DNA of 64,000 nucleotides. Origin: Erwinia amylovora (lineage in GTDB: Bacteria > Pseudomonadota > Gammaproteobacteria > Enterobacterales > Enterobacteriaceae). The translations under genes and the position numbers were made by a program. Under the pieces are notes generated by a model. It worked only from the letters and a program-made list of their open reading frames with translations, was not told where the DNA came from and made no database searches. Within the stretch, counting starts at the first letter, position 1. Every line of letters starts with the position of its first letter. Shown one piece after another: positions 10,695 to 19,849 of this stretch. The stretch spans positions 2,790,001 through 2,854,000 of the forward strand of contig NZ_CP066796.1 of assembly GCF_017161565.1 (NCBI RefSeq), given 5' to 3'.

Positions 10695-10709
10695 ATTTTA
10701 CAGTAAAAT
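10695..10709. promoter_or_regulatory. Perfect palindrome upstream of emrRAB (candidate operator)
   Basis: ATTTTAC-A-GTAAAAT is a perfect 7+1+7 inverted repeat in the AT-rich ygaY-emrR gap. It could be a MarR-type (EmrR) operator or part of a promoter region, but it is 350 bases before emrR. This is inference from symmetry only. Confidence 0.3.
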
Positions 10710-10772
10710 TGTTTGGTGATTGCAAAGCAGTTAATTGTCATCGTACTTATATCCCCATCAGAGGGTTCCCAT

Positions 10773-11063
10773 ATGCATGATAATGATATCGCACTCATCC
10801 ACGTTTTACTGAGTATTTCAAGCCAGCCATCATTTCCTGACAGGAAGATGCCGGACCTTTCAGGTTCTTACTCCCCTGTTAGGATTTATCATTATACGCA
10901 CAGCATTGTTTTCGTGGCTATTAAGTGGCCTGGGTTATGGAGTGACCGTGAAACTACGGATGATGACTACGGCAATGTGAAAATCTCACCGACGGTAAAG
11001 TCGCATTACCCATTAATCACCATCATTATTATACCCGTTGCAACTAGTGAGGTTCATTTATAA
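10773..11063 (+). other. Unassigned ORF touching the emrR start (doubtful gene)
   Basis: A 96-codon frame starts at ATG 10773 behind AGAGGG and ends with TAA sharing its last A with the emrR ATG (TAATG at 11061-11065). Such an overlap is typical of translational coupling. The predicted protein (MHDNDIALIHVLLSISSQPS...) has no recognisable family, signal or domain, and its composition is not typical of a folded enterobacterial protein. It may be a leader region for emrRAB rather than a gene. The 10598-11062 gap otherwise holds only the palindrome at 10695. Confidence 0.2.
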
Positions 11064-11593
11064 TGGAAAGTTCATTTACTCCCATTGAACAGATGCTGAA
11101 TTTTCGTGCGAACCGCCAGAAAGATTTCCCATTGCAGGAGATTATACTGACGCGCCTGTGTATGCACATGCAGAGTAAATTGCTGGAAAACCGCAATAAG
11201 ATGCTGAAAGCACAGGGAATTAACGAGACGCTGTTTATGGCATTGATTACGCTGGATGCACAGGAAAACCACAGTATCCAGCCGTCTGAGCTTAGCGCTG
11301 CCCTCGGCTCTTCGCGCACTAACGCCACGCGTATCGCTGACGAGCTGGAAAAACGCGGTTGGATCGAGCGCCGTGAAAGTGATAACGACCGCCGCTGCCT
11401 GCATCTGCACCTGACGCCAAAAGGCGACGAATTCCTGCGCCAGTTGCTGCCACCGCAGCATAAGTGCCTGCAACATTTGTGGTCGGCGTTGAGCGAAGCC
11501 GAAAAAGCGCAACTGGAAGCCATTACTCGTAAGCTGTTGAATCGTTTAGATCAAATGGATGAGGAAGAAGTCGTCGCTTCCCTGTCACGTTAA
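11063..11593 (+). CDS. emrR: MarR-family repressor of the EmrAB pump
   Basis: A 176-residue winged-helix regulator, the same length as E. coli EmrR (MprA). The DNA-binding part ([45 protein letters not shown]) runs from roughly residue 71 to 116, with flanking dimerisation helices. EmrR represses its own operon and releases DNA on binding uncouplers such as CCCP, nalidixic acid or salicylate. The ATG overlaps an upstream ORF by TAATG. A hairpin separates it from emrA. Confidence 0.95.
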   Translation: MESSFTPIEQMLNFRANRQKDFPLQEIILTRLCMHMQSKLLENRNKMLKAQGINETLFMALITLDAQENHSIQPSELSAALGSSRTNATRIADELEKRGWIERRESDNDRRCLHLHLTPKGDEFLRQLLPPQHKCLQHLWSALSEAEKAQLEAITRKLLNRLDQMDEEEVVASLSR

Positions 11594-11668
11594 ATAGCCT
11601 ATCAATAGCATATTGTGCGACACAACCTGAGTCGCGAATCGCTACCTTACTCCCGTAATTTTCCCTTA

Positions 11669-11694
11669 TGCCAGCGCTAACCCGCTGGCATTTT
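11669..11694 (+). terminator. Intercistronic hairpin between emrR and emrA
   Basis: TGCCAGCG (11669-11676) pairs perfectly with CGCTGGCA (11683-11690), followed by TTTT. It probably acts as a partial terminator that lowers emrAB expression relative to emrR. Confidence 0.7.
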
Positions 11695-11758
11695 AGACTC
11701 AGACGATTGCCACCATGATGTGAACAGCGCTGGCTGGCAAGAAACTCAGGAGAATATC

Positions 11759-12931
11759 ATGGACGTAAGTGCGGCGGCGCGAGAGCCACAGCAGCCGAAT
11801 AAGAAGAATAAGACGCGCACAAGAGCATTGATTTTTCTAACCGTATTATTGGTGACGATTGGCATTGCTTATCTGGCATGGTGGTTACTGATATTAAGTC
11901 ACTATCAGGAAACTGACGACGCCTATGTTGCCGGAAATCAGGCACAGGTGATGGCTCAGGTCACGGGCAGCGTCAATAAAGTGTGGTTTGACAACACGGA
12001 TTTGGTCAAGCAAGGGGATGTACTGGTTACGTTGGATCGCACCGATGCCGACCAGGCATTTGAGAAAGCGCAAACGGCATTAGCGACCAGCGTGCGTCAG
12101 ACACATCAGCTGATTATTAACGGTAAACAGTATCAGGCGACGATTGAACTGCAAAAGACCGCGCTGGAGCAGGCACAGGCGGACTTACGCCGCCGCGAGC
12201 CGCTGGGCGCGGCAAAGCTGCTGGGTAAAGAGGATCTGCAGCACGCGCGGGATGCGGTAGCCACTGCGAAAGCACGGCTGGATGTGGCGATGCAGCAGTA
12301 CAATGCCAATCAGGCGATGATCCTCAATACCTCGCTGGAAAACCAGCCTGCGGTGAAACAGAGTGCCGCACAACTGCGCGATGCCTGGCTTACCCTGCAG
12401 CGCACCACCGTGGTCAGCCCAATTGATGGTTATGTATCACGCCGCAGCGTGCAGGTCGGTTCGCAGATTAGCTCCACCACGCCGCTGCTGGCTATTGTCC
12501 CGGCTAATAATCTGTGGGTAGATGCTAACTTCAAAGAAACCCAACTGGCTGGCATGCGCATCGGCCAACCGGCCACCGTGGTCAGCGATATCTACGGTGA
12601 TGACGTGGTCTATCACGGTAAAGTGGTTGGGCTGGATATGGGCACCGGGAGCGCGTTCTCGCTGCTGCCCGCACAAAATGCTACCGGCAACTGGATCAAG
12701 GTGGTACGGCGCCTGCCGGTGCGTATCGCGCTCGATGCACAGGAAGTGGCGAAACATCCGCTGCGTATTGGGCTGTCGACGCTGGTGAAAATAGATACCC
12801 GCAGCAGTGAAGGAGCGGTGCTAGCCACCAGCGTGCGCAGTAAGCCGGCTTACGCCAGTGATGCGCTGGCGCTGGACCTGGCCCCCGTGAACCAACTTAT
12901 CGCCGATATTATTCGCGCTAATGCCAGCTAA
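11759..12931 (+). CDS. emrA: Multidrug efflux membrane-fusion (adaptor) protein EmrA
   Basis: A 390-residue adaptor, equal in length to E. coli EmrA. A short cytoplasmic N-terminus is followed by one membrane anchor (about residues 25-45, LIFLTVLLVTIGIAYLAWWL). The family signature ETDDAYVAGNQ opens the periplasmic part, which has two lipoyl half-motifs flanking a coiled-coil hairpin (about 90-200) and a beta-barrel domain (WVDANFKETQ). It links EmrB to TolC. The start ATG 11759 has AGGAGA upstream; the open frame extends to 11720 but those residues have no family match. Confidence 0.95.
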   Translation: MDVSAAAREPQQPNKKNKTRTRALIFLTVLLVTIGIAYLAWWLLILSHYQETDDAYVAGNQAQVMAQVTGSVNKVWFDNTDLVKQGDVLVTLDRTDADQAFEKAQTALATSVRQTHQLIINGKQYQATIELQKTALEQAQADLRRREPLGAAKLLGKEDLQHARDAVATAKARLDVAMQQYNANQAMILNTSLENQPAVKQSAAQLRDAWLTLQRTTVVSPIDGYVSRRSVQVGSQISSTTPLLAIVPANNLWVDANFKETQLAGMRIGQPATVVSDIYGDDVVYHGKVVGLDMGTGSAFSLLPAQNATGNWIKVVRRLPVRIALDAQEVAKHPLRIGLSTLVKIDTRSSEGAVLATSVRSKPAYASDALALDLAPVNQLIADIIRANAS

Positions 12932-12947
12932 ATCAGCGGGGGATGAT

Positions 12948-14483
12948 ATGGCGCGTCAACCGCTTACGGGTACGCCGCTGGTTTTAATGACCATTGCGCT
13001 GTCACTGGCAACTTTTATGCAGGTGCTGGATTCCACCATTGCTAACGTGGCCATCCCGACCATTGCCGGCAACCTTGGGGCCTCCAACTCTCAAGGCACC
13101 TGGGTGATCACCTCTTTTGGCGTGGCGAACGCCATTTCCATCCCGATCACCGGCTGGCTGGCTAAACGACTGGGCGAAGTGAAGCTGTTTCTGTGGTCAA
13201 CCGTCGCCTTTGTCGCGGCGTCATGGTTGTGCGGCATGTCTGAAAACCTCACGATGCTTATTTTTTTCCGCGTCATTCAGGGGATCGTTGCCGGCCCGCT
13301 GATCCCTCTGTCGCAAAGCCTGCTTTTAAACAATTATCCCCCGGCGAAACGCAGCATCGCGCTGTCGCTATGGACGATGACGGTGATTGTTGCCCCTATT
13401 TGTGGCCCGATCCTCGGCGGCTGGATCAGTGATAACTACCACTGGGGCTGGATCTTCTTTATTAACGTGCCTGTCGGCATAGCGGTGGTGATCCTCACCT
13501 GGCAGACGCTGCGCAATCGCGAGACGACCACGGCGATCCGCCCTGTCGATACCGTTGGCCTGGTGCTGCTGGTGGTAGGCATCGGCTGTTTGCAGGTGAT
13601 GCTCGATCGCGGTAAAGAGCTGGACTGGTTTAGCTCACCGGAAATCATTACCTTAACCGCGATAGCCGTAGTAGCCCTGGCGGTGCTGCTGGTGTGGGAG
13701 CTAACCGATGACCATCCGATCGTGGATTTGTCGCTGTTTAAATCGCGCAACTTCACCATTGGCTGCCTGTCTATCAGCCTTGCCTATATGCTTTATTTCG
13801 GCTCCATCGTGCTGTTGCCGCAGCTGCTACAGGAAGTGTACGGCTATACCGCGACCTGGGCCGGGCTGGCTTCGGCACCGGTGGGAATTATCCCGGTGAT
13901 CCTGTCGCCAGTGATTGGCCGGTTTTCCCACAGGCTGGATATGCGACAGCTGGTCACCTTCAGCTTCATTATGTATGCGGTGTGTTTCTACTGGCGCGCT
14001 TATACCTTTGAACCCGGGATGGATTTCGGCGCCTCGGCGTGGCCGCAGTTTATTCAAGGCTTCGCCGTGGCGTGCTTCTTTATGCCGCTGACCACCATTA
14101 CCCTGTCCGGTTTACCGCCGGATCGGCTGGCGGCAGCCTCCAGTTTGTCTAACTTTACCCGCACGCTGGCCGGTTCGATCGGTACTTCAATTACAACTAC
14201 CCTGTGGAGCAACCGGGAATCGATCCACCACAGCCAGCTGGCGGAATCGGTGACGCCTTTCAGCGTGAATAGTCAGGAAATGTACGCGAAGCTGGCACAG
14301 GCGGGGCTGACTCACGATCAGGCATCGGCCTGGATTGCACAGCAGGTTACCCGTCAGGGGCTGATCATTTCAGCCAATGAAATTTTTTGGGCTTCTGCCG
14401 GGGTATTTTTGATTCTGCTGGTGCTGGTATGGTTTGCCCGGCCACCGTTTGCAACGGGTGAAGGCGGAGGCGGCGCACATTAA
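12948..14483 (+). CDS. emrB: Multidrug efflux MFS transporter EmrB
   Basis: A 511-residue 14-segment DHA2 transporter (E. coli 512). It exports hydrophobic drugs and uncouplers using the proton gradient. Segment 1 carries the DHA2 motif LDSTIANVAIPTIAG, and later NNYPPAKR and the antiporter motif APICGPILGGWIS are conserved. The C-terminus ends in a glycine-rich GEGGGGAH, as in E. coli. The start ATG 12948 follows GGGGGATGAT; an in-frame upstream start at 12921 would overlap emrA and is not supported by the family. Operon emrRAB; terminators follow at once. Confidence 0.95.
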   Translation: MARQPLTGTPLVLMTIALSLATFMQVLDSTIANVAIPTIAGNLGASNSQGTWVITSFGVANAISIPITGWLAKRLGEVKLFLWSTVAFVAASWLCGMSENLTMLIFFRVIQGIVAGPLIPLSQSLLLNNYPPAKRSIALSLWTMTVIVAPICGPILGGWISDNYHWGWIFFINVPVGIAVVILTWQTLRNRETTTAIRPVDTVGLVLLVVGIGCLQVMLDRGKELDWFSSPEIITLTAIAVVALAVLLVWELTDDHPIVDLSLFKSRNFTIGCLSISLAYMLYFGSIVLLPQLLQEVYGYTATWAGLASAPVGIIPVILSPVIGRFSHRLDMRQLVTFSFIMYAVCFYWRAYTFEPGMDFGASAWPQFIQGFAVACFFMPLTTITLSGLPPDRLAAASSLSNFTRTLAGSIGTSITTTLWSNRESIHHSQLAESVTPFSVNSQEMYAKLAQAGLTHDQASAWIAQQVTRQGLIISANEIFWASAGVFLILLVLVWFARPPFATGEGGGGAH

Positions 14484-14485
14484 AA

Positions 14486-14533
14486 AGGGCGGATCGCCAG
14501 TCCGCCCTGCTTCAGGGAGTGAATGCTCCCTTT
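14486..14533. terminator. Bidirectional terminator between emrB and yfiF
   Basis: Two hairpins: AGGGCGGA (14486-14493) with TCCGCCCT (14501-14508), and GGGAG (14515-14519) with CTCCC (14526-14530) followed by TTTAT. They serve the convergent ends of emrB and yfiF. Confidence 0.75.
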
Positions 14534-14545
14534 ATCATCATCGCG

Positions 14546-15580
14546 TTACGCGTTCTGCCGCCACCATTCAGCGAGTAACACGCCGGTTGCTACCGAAACG
14601 TTAAGGCTTTCTACGTTACCGGTGCCGCCAATCGAGACGCTGAGATCGCCCTGCTGGAAAGAACTGTCCGATAAACCGTCGCGTTCCTGACCCAGCACCA
14701 GCACCATTCTGGCCGGCAGTTCCGCCGAGGAGAGCGGAACGCCCTGGTGGCTGGAAGTGGTCACAATGGTGTAGCCCGCTTGACGGAAAGCATCCAGTCC
14801 GGCGGCAAAACTTTCACCGCTGATCGCCTGCACATGTTCTGCGCCGCCCTCTGCGGTACGCACCGCAGCCCCTGACTCCAACAAAGAAGCATCGTCCACC
14901 AGCAAACCTTTTGCGCCAAAGTGCGCACAGCTACGCATAATGCCGCCCAGGTTATGTGGGTTGCCGATATCCTCCAGCGCCACCACACAGTCTTTCTGCC
15001 CGGACTGTGCCAGCCATTCGCTTACCGGCATGCCAACCCGTTTTTTAATCAGGAAGCAGACGCCGCCGTGGTGTTCCGTGCCGGATGCTTTCTGCAGTTC
15101 GGCGTCATCCACGGTGTGATAAGCCTTGCGGTTAGCCGCCATCCACTTTAACGCTTCACGGAAGCGCGGCGTGACGCTTTGCAAAAACCAGGCGCGTACG
15201 ATTGATTCCGGGCGGCTCTGGAACAATGCCTGGCAGGCATTTTCACCGTAAACGCGCGTTTCTTCCATACGCTGGCGGCGCAGCTGCTCGGGATTGATAA
15301 AGCTTTTCCCGCTGATACCACCGTGGTCAGGTTTGTCATCCGCCGCAGCGGCATTGGGTGCACGGGACACCGTACGCCACGGAGAGTCAGAACGCCCTTC
15401 GTCGCGATCGCGCCCGCCACGTGGCTTGCTGTCTGCATTGCGCGCGGGACGGCGTTCACCATCCTGACGATAGCCACCTTTGCCGGTGCGCGGATTTTTA
15501 CCGCTTTTGCTGTTTTCGTCATCGCTGCGAACATACATCACTTTGACCTTGTTGCTCTTACCTTTAAGTTCGTCGTTCAT
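14546..15580 (-). CDS. yfiF: SpoU (TrmH)-family RNA 2'-O-methyltransferase homolog YfiF
   Basis: A 344-residue protein (E. coli YfiF 345). The first ~100 residues are a basic, disordered, Arg/Gly/Lys-rich tail ([20 protein letters not shown]..., then [13 protein letters not shown]), followed by an RNA-binding region and a SPOUT methyltransferase domain. SpoU motif 1 is seen in [19 protein letters not shown], motif 2 in [12 protein letters not shown] and motif 3 in [16 protein letters not shown]. The RNA target is not known to me. It is divergent from trxC across 236 bp, which must hold both promoters; no gene is seen in that gap. Confidence 0.92.
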   Translation of the reverse strand: MNDELKGKSNKVKVMYVRSDDENSKSGKNPRTGKGGYRQDGERRPARNADSKPRGGRDRDEGRSDSPWRTVSRAPNAAAADDKPDHGGISGKSFINPEQLRRQRMEETRVYGENACQALFQSRPESIVRAWFLQSVTPRFREALKWMAANRKAYHTVDDAELQKASGTEHHGGVCFLIKKRVGMPVSEWLAQSGQKDCVVALEDIGNPHNLGGIMRSCAHFGAKGLLVDDASLLESGAAVRTAEGGAEHVQAISGESFAAGLDAFRQAGYTIVTTSSHQGVPLSSAELPARMVLVLGQERDGLSDSSFQQGDLSVSIGGTGNVESLNVSVATGVLLAEWWRQNA

Positions 15581-15816
15581 TTTTCCTCCACCTGGGCTGA
15601 GCGCGAAGCGCGCAGATTACCTGATGTCGCGGTAGTTAGCTATCAACTTCCAATAGATGCGCCCGTTTTCCACGTATCAGCATCAACCACCGTGCGAGAT
15701 TACCTATTATACTTATTGAACGAATCACGTTGTGACCCTTATCACCCATCCGCATACTGTTGGCTTATTGTCGGAAACGCAGTAAGCAATCACTTACTCT
15801 TGAAATGAGGTGAAAA

Positions 15817-16236
15817 ATGAATACGGTTTGCTCATCCTGTCAGGCAACCAATCGCCTGCCGGCTGAACGCATTGCGCACGGCGCTAAATGCGGCCGCTGT
15901 GGTGACAGGTTGTTTGACGGCCAGGTCGTCAACGCTACCGGCGAAACGCTGGATAATTACCTGCGGGACGACCTGCCGGTGGTTATTGATTTCTGGGCGC
16001 CCTGGTGCGGCCCCTGCGTTAACTTTGCTCCCGTCTATGAGGCGGTCGCACAGCAACGCAGTGGTAAAATACGCTTTCTTAAAGTGAATACTGAAGCTGA
16101 ACCGGCACTGAGCGCCCGTTTCCGTATTCGCAGTATTCCAACCATTATACTGTTCAAGCAGGGCCAGGTAGCCGATATATTAAGCGGAGCGATGCCAAAA
16201 GCGCCCTTCGAAGCCTGGCTGGACGAAAATCTGTAA
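15817..16236 (+). CDS. trxC: Thioredoxin 2
   Basis: A 139-residue thioredoxin, equal in length to E. coli Trx2. The N-terminal zinc module has two CxxC pairs (CSSC at residues 5-8 and CGRC near 25-28). The thioredoxin fold contains the active site WCGPC near residue 64 and the cis-proline in SIPTI. It reduces cytosolic disulfides during oxidative stress; in E. coli trxC belongs to the OxyR regulon. GAGGTG lies 6 bases before the ATG. The next gene, tapT, follows after 63 bases. Confidence 0.95.
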   Translation: MNTVCSSCQATNRLPAERIAHGAKCGRCGDRLFDGQVVNATGETLDNYLRDDLPVVIDFWAPWCGPCVNFAPVYEAVAQQRSGKIRFLKVNTEAEPALSARFRIRSIPTIILFKQGQVADILSGAMPKAPFEAWLDENL

Positions 16237-16299
16237 GATTATGAGCGGGCAGCGGCGGTCAGAATTGGTTAACATGGCGTTTTTCGCTGATGACTAACG

Positions 16300-17049
16300 A
16301 TGACCGATAACGCTGTTCTGCGCCTGCGCGCCTGGCGACTCGCCCGCGCCACCCGCCCATTCCTCGCCCGGGGCAACCGCATTACCCGCTGCCAGAGTTG
16401 CCTGCTGCCGCAGAAAAATTGCCTGTGCGCTACCCTCGTGCAACAACGGGCGCGCAGCCGTTTTTGTCTGGTGATGTTTGACAGCGAGCCGATGAAACCG
16501 AGTAATACCGGGCGGCTGATTGCCGATATTTTGCCTGATACCCTGGCATTTGGCTGGTCACGCACCGAGCCGGATGCCGGGCTGCTCCAGGCGGTGAAGG
16601 ATACGGGTTATCAACCGATGGTGGTTTTCCCTGCATCCTATGCCGACCCCGGCCGCCCGGTGCTGAACTCACCGCCGCTCGACGGCAAGCCCCCGCTGTT
16701 TATTATGCTGGATGGAACCTGGACGGAAGCGCGAAAAATGTTCCGCAAAAGTCCCTGGCTGGACTCGCTGCCGGTGATGTCGCTTAATCTGACGCGCCCG
16801 TCAAATTATCAACTGCGCGTAGCCCACGCTGCTGGCCAGCACTGCACGGCTGAAGTGGCGGCAGAACTGCTGCTGCAGGCGGGCGATAGCGCCGCGGGTG
16901 AAGCGCTGTTCAGTCACTTTGACCTGTTTCGCCAGCGTTATCTGGCCGGTAAGCCGCATCATCCGCTTCATCAATCTGCTGATAATTCATCGCCGCCTGC
17001 TGCTGGTAAGCTGATGCACAACACAGCATCTTCGCCCGCCCCGGAGTAG
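16300..17049 (+). CDS. tapT: tRNA 3-(3-amino-3-carboxypropyl)uridine transferase (DTW domain)
   Basis: A 249-residue DTW-domain protein homologous to E. coli TapT (YfiP, about 232). TapT transfers the aminocarboxypropyl group of S-adenosylmethionine to U47 of tRNAs, giving acp3U. A likely zinc-binding cluster CQSCLLPQKNCLC is near residues 28-40. The catalytic DTW motif is MLDGTWTEARKMFRKSPWL near residues 137-155. The C-terminal ~20 residues are extra and low in complexity. The following gene is pat, 31 bases on, with its own GGAGGGAG ribosome site. Confidence 0.9.
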   Translation: MTDNAVLRLRAWRLARATRPFLARGNRITRCQSCLLPQKNCLCATLVQQRARSRFCLVMFDSEPMKPSNTGRLIADILPDTLAFGWSRTEPDAGLLQAVKDTGYQPMVVFPASYADPGRPVLNSPPLDGKPPLFIMLDGTWTEARKMFRKSPWLDSLPVMSLNLTRPSNYQLRVAHAAGQHCTAEVAAELLLQAGDSAAGEALFSHFDLFRQRYLAGKPHHPLHQSADNSSPPAAGKLMHNTASSPAPE

Positions 17050-17080
17050 AATCAGATCACTATTTACGGAGGGAGCAGCA

Positions 17081-19744
17081 ATGAGCCAGCGTGGACTAGA
17101 AGCCCTGTTAAAACCCAAAACCATTGCGGTGATCGGCGCCTCCATCCGGCCAGAGCGTGCCGGGTATGTCATGATGCGTAATTTGCTGGCCGGGGGCTTC
17201 AGCGGCCCGGTGCTGCCGGTGACGCGGAAATACCAGGCGGTATGTGGCGTGCTAACCTCACCCGATATCGCCAGCCTGCCACTCTCACCGGATCTGGCGA
17301 TCCTCTGTACTCATGCGCGGCGTAACCTGACATTACTGCATGCGCTGGGCGAACGCGGTTGCAAAGCCTGCATCGTTCTCTCTGCCCCGCCCGACCAGTT
17401 GGCAGAATTGAAAGCCTGTGCCAGCCGCTGGCAAATGCGCCTGCTTGGCCCGAACAGCCTTGGCCTGATTGCCCCGTGGCAGGGACTGAATGCCAGCTTC
17501 TCGCCGGTGCCTGCCAGGCGAGGAAAGCTGGCTTTTATCTCGCAGTCGTCTGCGGTTTCCAACACCATTCTTGACTGGGCGCAGCAGCGCCAGCTGGGAT
17601 TCTCGTGGTTTATCGCACTGGGTGACAGTCTGGATATTGATGCCGATGACCTGCTGGACTTTCTCGCCCGCGATGGAAAAACCAGCGCTATTCTGCTCTA
17701 TCTTGAACATCTTAGCGACGCCCGACGCTTTGTCTCTGCCGCGCGCAGCGCCTCGCGCAATAAACCGATTCTGGTGATTAAAAGCGGCCGTAGCCCGCAT
17801 GCCCAGCGCCTGCTAAACACCCAGGGGGGAATGGATGCCGCCTGGGATGCCGCCATCCAGCGCGCTGGCCTGCTGCGCGTTCAGAACACGCATGAATTAT
17901 TCTCGGCGGTGGAAACGCTCAGTCATATGCGCCCGCTGCGCGGAGAGCGACTGATGATTATTTGCAACGGAGCCGCACCGGCAGCATTGGCGCTTGATGC
18001 GTTATATGCCCGCAACGGCAAGCTCGCCACACTGAGTGAGCCTTTACTCACTTCATTAGCTCCGCTGTTACCCAAAGGGATTGGGCCGGGGAACCCGCTC
18101 GACCTCAAAGATGATGCAACACCAGAACGTTATCTGCTGGCACTGTCGATGCTGCTTAACAGCCACGATCTCGATGCGCTGCTGATAATCCACGCCCCCA
18201 GCACGGTAGCCCCCCCCGCGCTTACGGCGAGCAAGATCATCGATCGGGTAAAACAGCATCCGCGCGCGCAGCAGATCGCTTTGCTAACCAACTGGTGTGG
18301 CGAGTTTTCCTCACAAGAGGCGCGCCAGCTGTTTAATGAAGCCGGAATTCCAACTTATCGCACCCCGGAAGGTGCGGTCAGCGCATTTATGCATATGGTG
18401 GAATATCGCCGCAACCAGAAGCAACTGCGTGAAACGCCGTCGTTACCGCTTAATCTGACCGCCAATACCAGCGATGCTCATCGTTTGATCCGTCAGGCAC
18501 TTAGCAACGGCATCACTTCACTGGATACGCACCAGGTGCAGCCGATTTTGCAGGCTTACGGGCTGAATACGCTACCCACCTGGATTGCCGGCGACAGCGC
18601 GAAGGCGGTGAAAATTGCCGCACAGATCGGTTACCCGGTGGCGTTGAAACTGCGCTCGCCGGATATCCCGCATAAATCGGAAGTACAGGGGGTTATGCTT
18701 AACCTGAGAACGGCCGATGAAGTTCAGCAGGCGGTAGATGCCATCATCGAACGCGTCAGCGTAGCCTGGCCTCAGGCGCGCATCGACGGACTGCTGGTAC
18801 AAAGCATGGCAAACCGTGCCGGGGGGCATGAACTGCGCATCGTGGTGGAACAGGACCCGCTATTCGGCCCGGTTATTATGCTGGGAGAAGGCGGAATGCC
18901 CTGGCAAGACGACCGCCATGCCGCGATCGCCCTGCCGCCGCTCAATATGACGCTGGCGCGCTATCTGGTTAAACAGGCTATTGGCAGCGGAAAAATACGC
19001 CGCCGCAGCGCGCTGCATCCGCTGAACCTGGATGGGCTTAGCCAGCTGTTGGTGCAGGTATCGAACCTGATTGTCGATTGCCCGGAAATTGTTGGACTTG
19101 ATATCCATCCGCTACTGGCCAGCGCCGGCGGCTTTACTTTACTCGACGTTACGCTTCGGCTGGCGCCCTTTATCGGCGTTGCACAGGCGCGGCTGGCAAT
19201 ACGCCCTTATCCCCGGGAGCTGGAAGAGATAGTCCAGCTGAAAAATGGCCAGCGCGCTCTTTTCCGTCCGATCCTGCCGGAAGACGAGCCGCTGCTACAG
19301 CAGTTTATTGCCCGGGTGACAAAAGAGGACCTCTTTTATCGCTACTTCAGTGAGATAAATGAATTCACCCATGACGATTTGGCGAACATGACGCAGATCG
19401 ACTACGATCGGGAGATGGCTATCGTTGCGGTGCGTCAGCGCAATGGCCTTGATGAGATTATCGGCGTCACCCGCGCCATCTCTGATGCCGATAATACCGA
19501 TGCGGAATTTTCTGTGCTGGTGCGATCCGACCTGAAAGGTTTGGGCCTGGGCCGCCGTCTGCTGGAAAAGATGATTGTCTATACCCGGCAGCATGGTTTA
19601 CAGCAGCTGAACGGGATTACCATGCCGGGCAACCAGGGCATGATTTCACTGGCGCGTAAGTTAGGATTCAATATCGATATCCAGCTGGAAGACGGTATCG
19701 TCGGGCTTACGCTACCTCTGCGGGATAATCAGGCGGGGCGGTAG
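17081..19744 (+). CDS. pat: Protein lysine acetyltransferase Pat (PatZ/YfiQ)
   Basis: An 887-residue two-part enzyme (E. coli 886). The N-terminal ~700 residues resemble ADP-forming acyl-CoA synthetase: CoA-binding domain (IAVIGASIRPERAGYV), ligase-CoA region and ATP-grasp (PVALKLRSPDIPHKSEVQG near 530). This part is regulatory in the family. The C-terminal GNAT domain (about 730-887) binds acetyl-CoA through SDLKGLGLGRRLLEKM. Known targets include acetyl-CoA synthetase and, in E. coli, many metabolic enzymes. In E. coli expression is CRP-dependent; no clear CRP site was identified here. Located between tapT and pssA, as in E. coli. Confidence 0.94.
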   Translation: MSQRGLEALLKPKTIAVIGASIRPERAGYVMMRNLLAGGFSGPVLPVTRKYQAVCGVLTSPDIASLPLSPDLAILCTHARRNLTLLHALGERGCKACIVLSAPPDQLAELKACASRWQMRLLGPNSLGLIAPWQGLNASFSPVPARRGKLAFISQSSAVSNTILDWAQQRQLGFSWFIALGDSLDIDADDLLDFLARDGKTSAILLYLEHLSDARRFVSAARSASRNKPILVIKSGRSPHAQRLLNTQGGMDAAWDAAIQRAGLLRVQNTHELFSAVETLSHMRPLRGERLMIICNGAAPAALALDALYARNGKLATLSEPLLTSLAPLLPKGIGPGNPLDLKDDATPERYLLALSMLLNSHDLDALLIIHAPSTVAPPALTASKIIDRVKQHPRAQQIALLTNWCGEFSSQEARQLFNEAGIPTYRTPEGAVSAFMHMVEYRRNQKQLRETPSLPLNLTANTSDAHRLIRQALSNGITSLDTHQVQPILQAYGLNTLPTWIAGDSAKAVKIAAQIGYPVALKLRSPDIPHKSEVQGVMLNLRTADEVQQAVDAIIERVSVAWPQARIDGLLVQSMANRAGGHELRIVVEQDPLFGPVIMLGEGGMPWQDDRHAAIALPPLNMTLARYLVKQAIGSGKIRRRSALHPLNLDGLSQLLVQVSNLIVDCPEIVGLDIHPLLASAGGFTLLDVTLRLAPFIGVAQARLAIRPYPRELEEIVQLKNGQRALFRPILPEDEPLLQQFIARVTKEDLFYRYFSEINEFTHDDLANMTQIDYDREMAIVAVRQRNGLDEIIGVTRAISDADNTDAEFSVLVRSDLKGLGLGRRLLEKMIVYTRQHGLQQLNGITMPGNQGMISLARKLGFNIDIQLEDGIVGLTLPLRDNQAGR

Positions 19745-19849
19745 AAGTAAATCTGCTACCATCCGGGCTAACTAATGGTATTATTCGCGGTTAGAATCAT
19801 GATTTTATGGCCCGAGGCCACTCTATGAACAGGAAAGCAACGCACTGTG

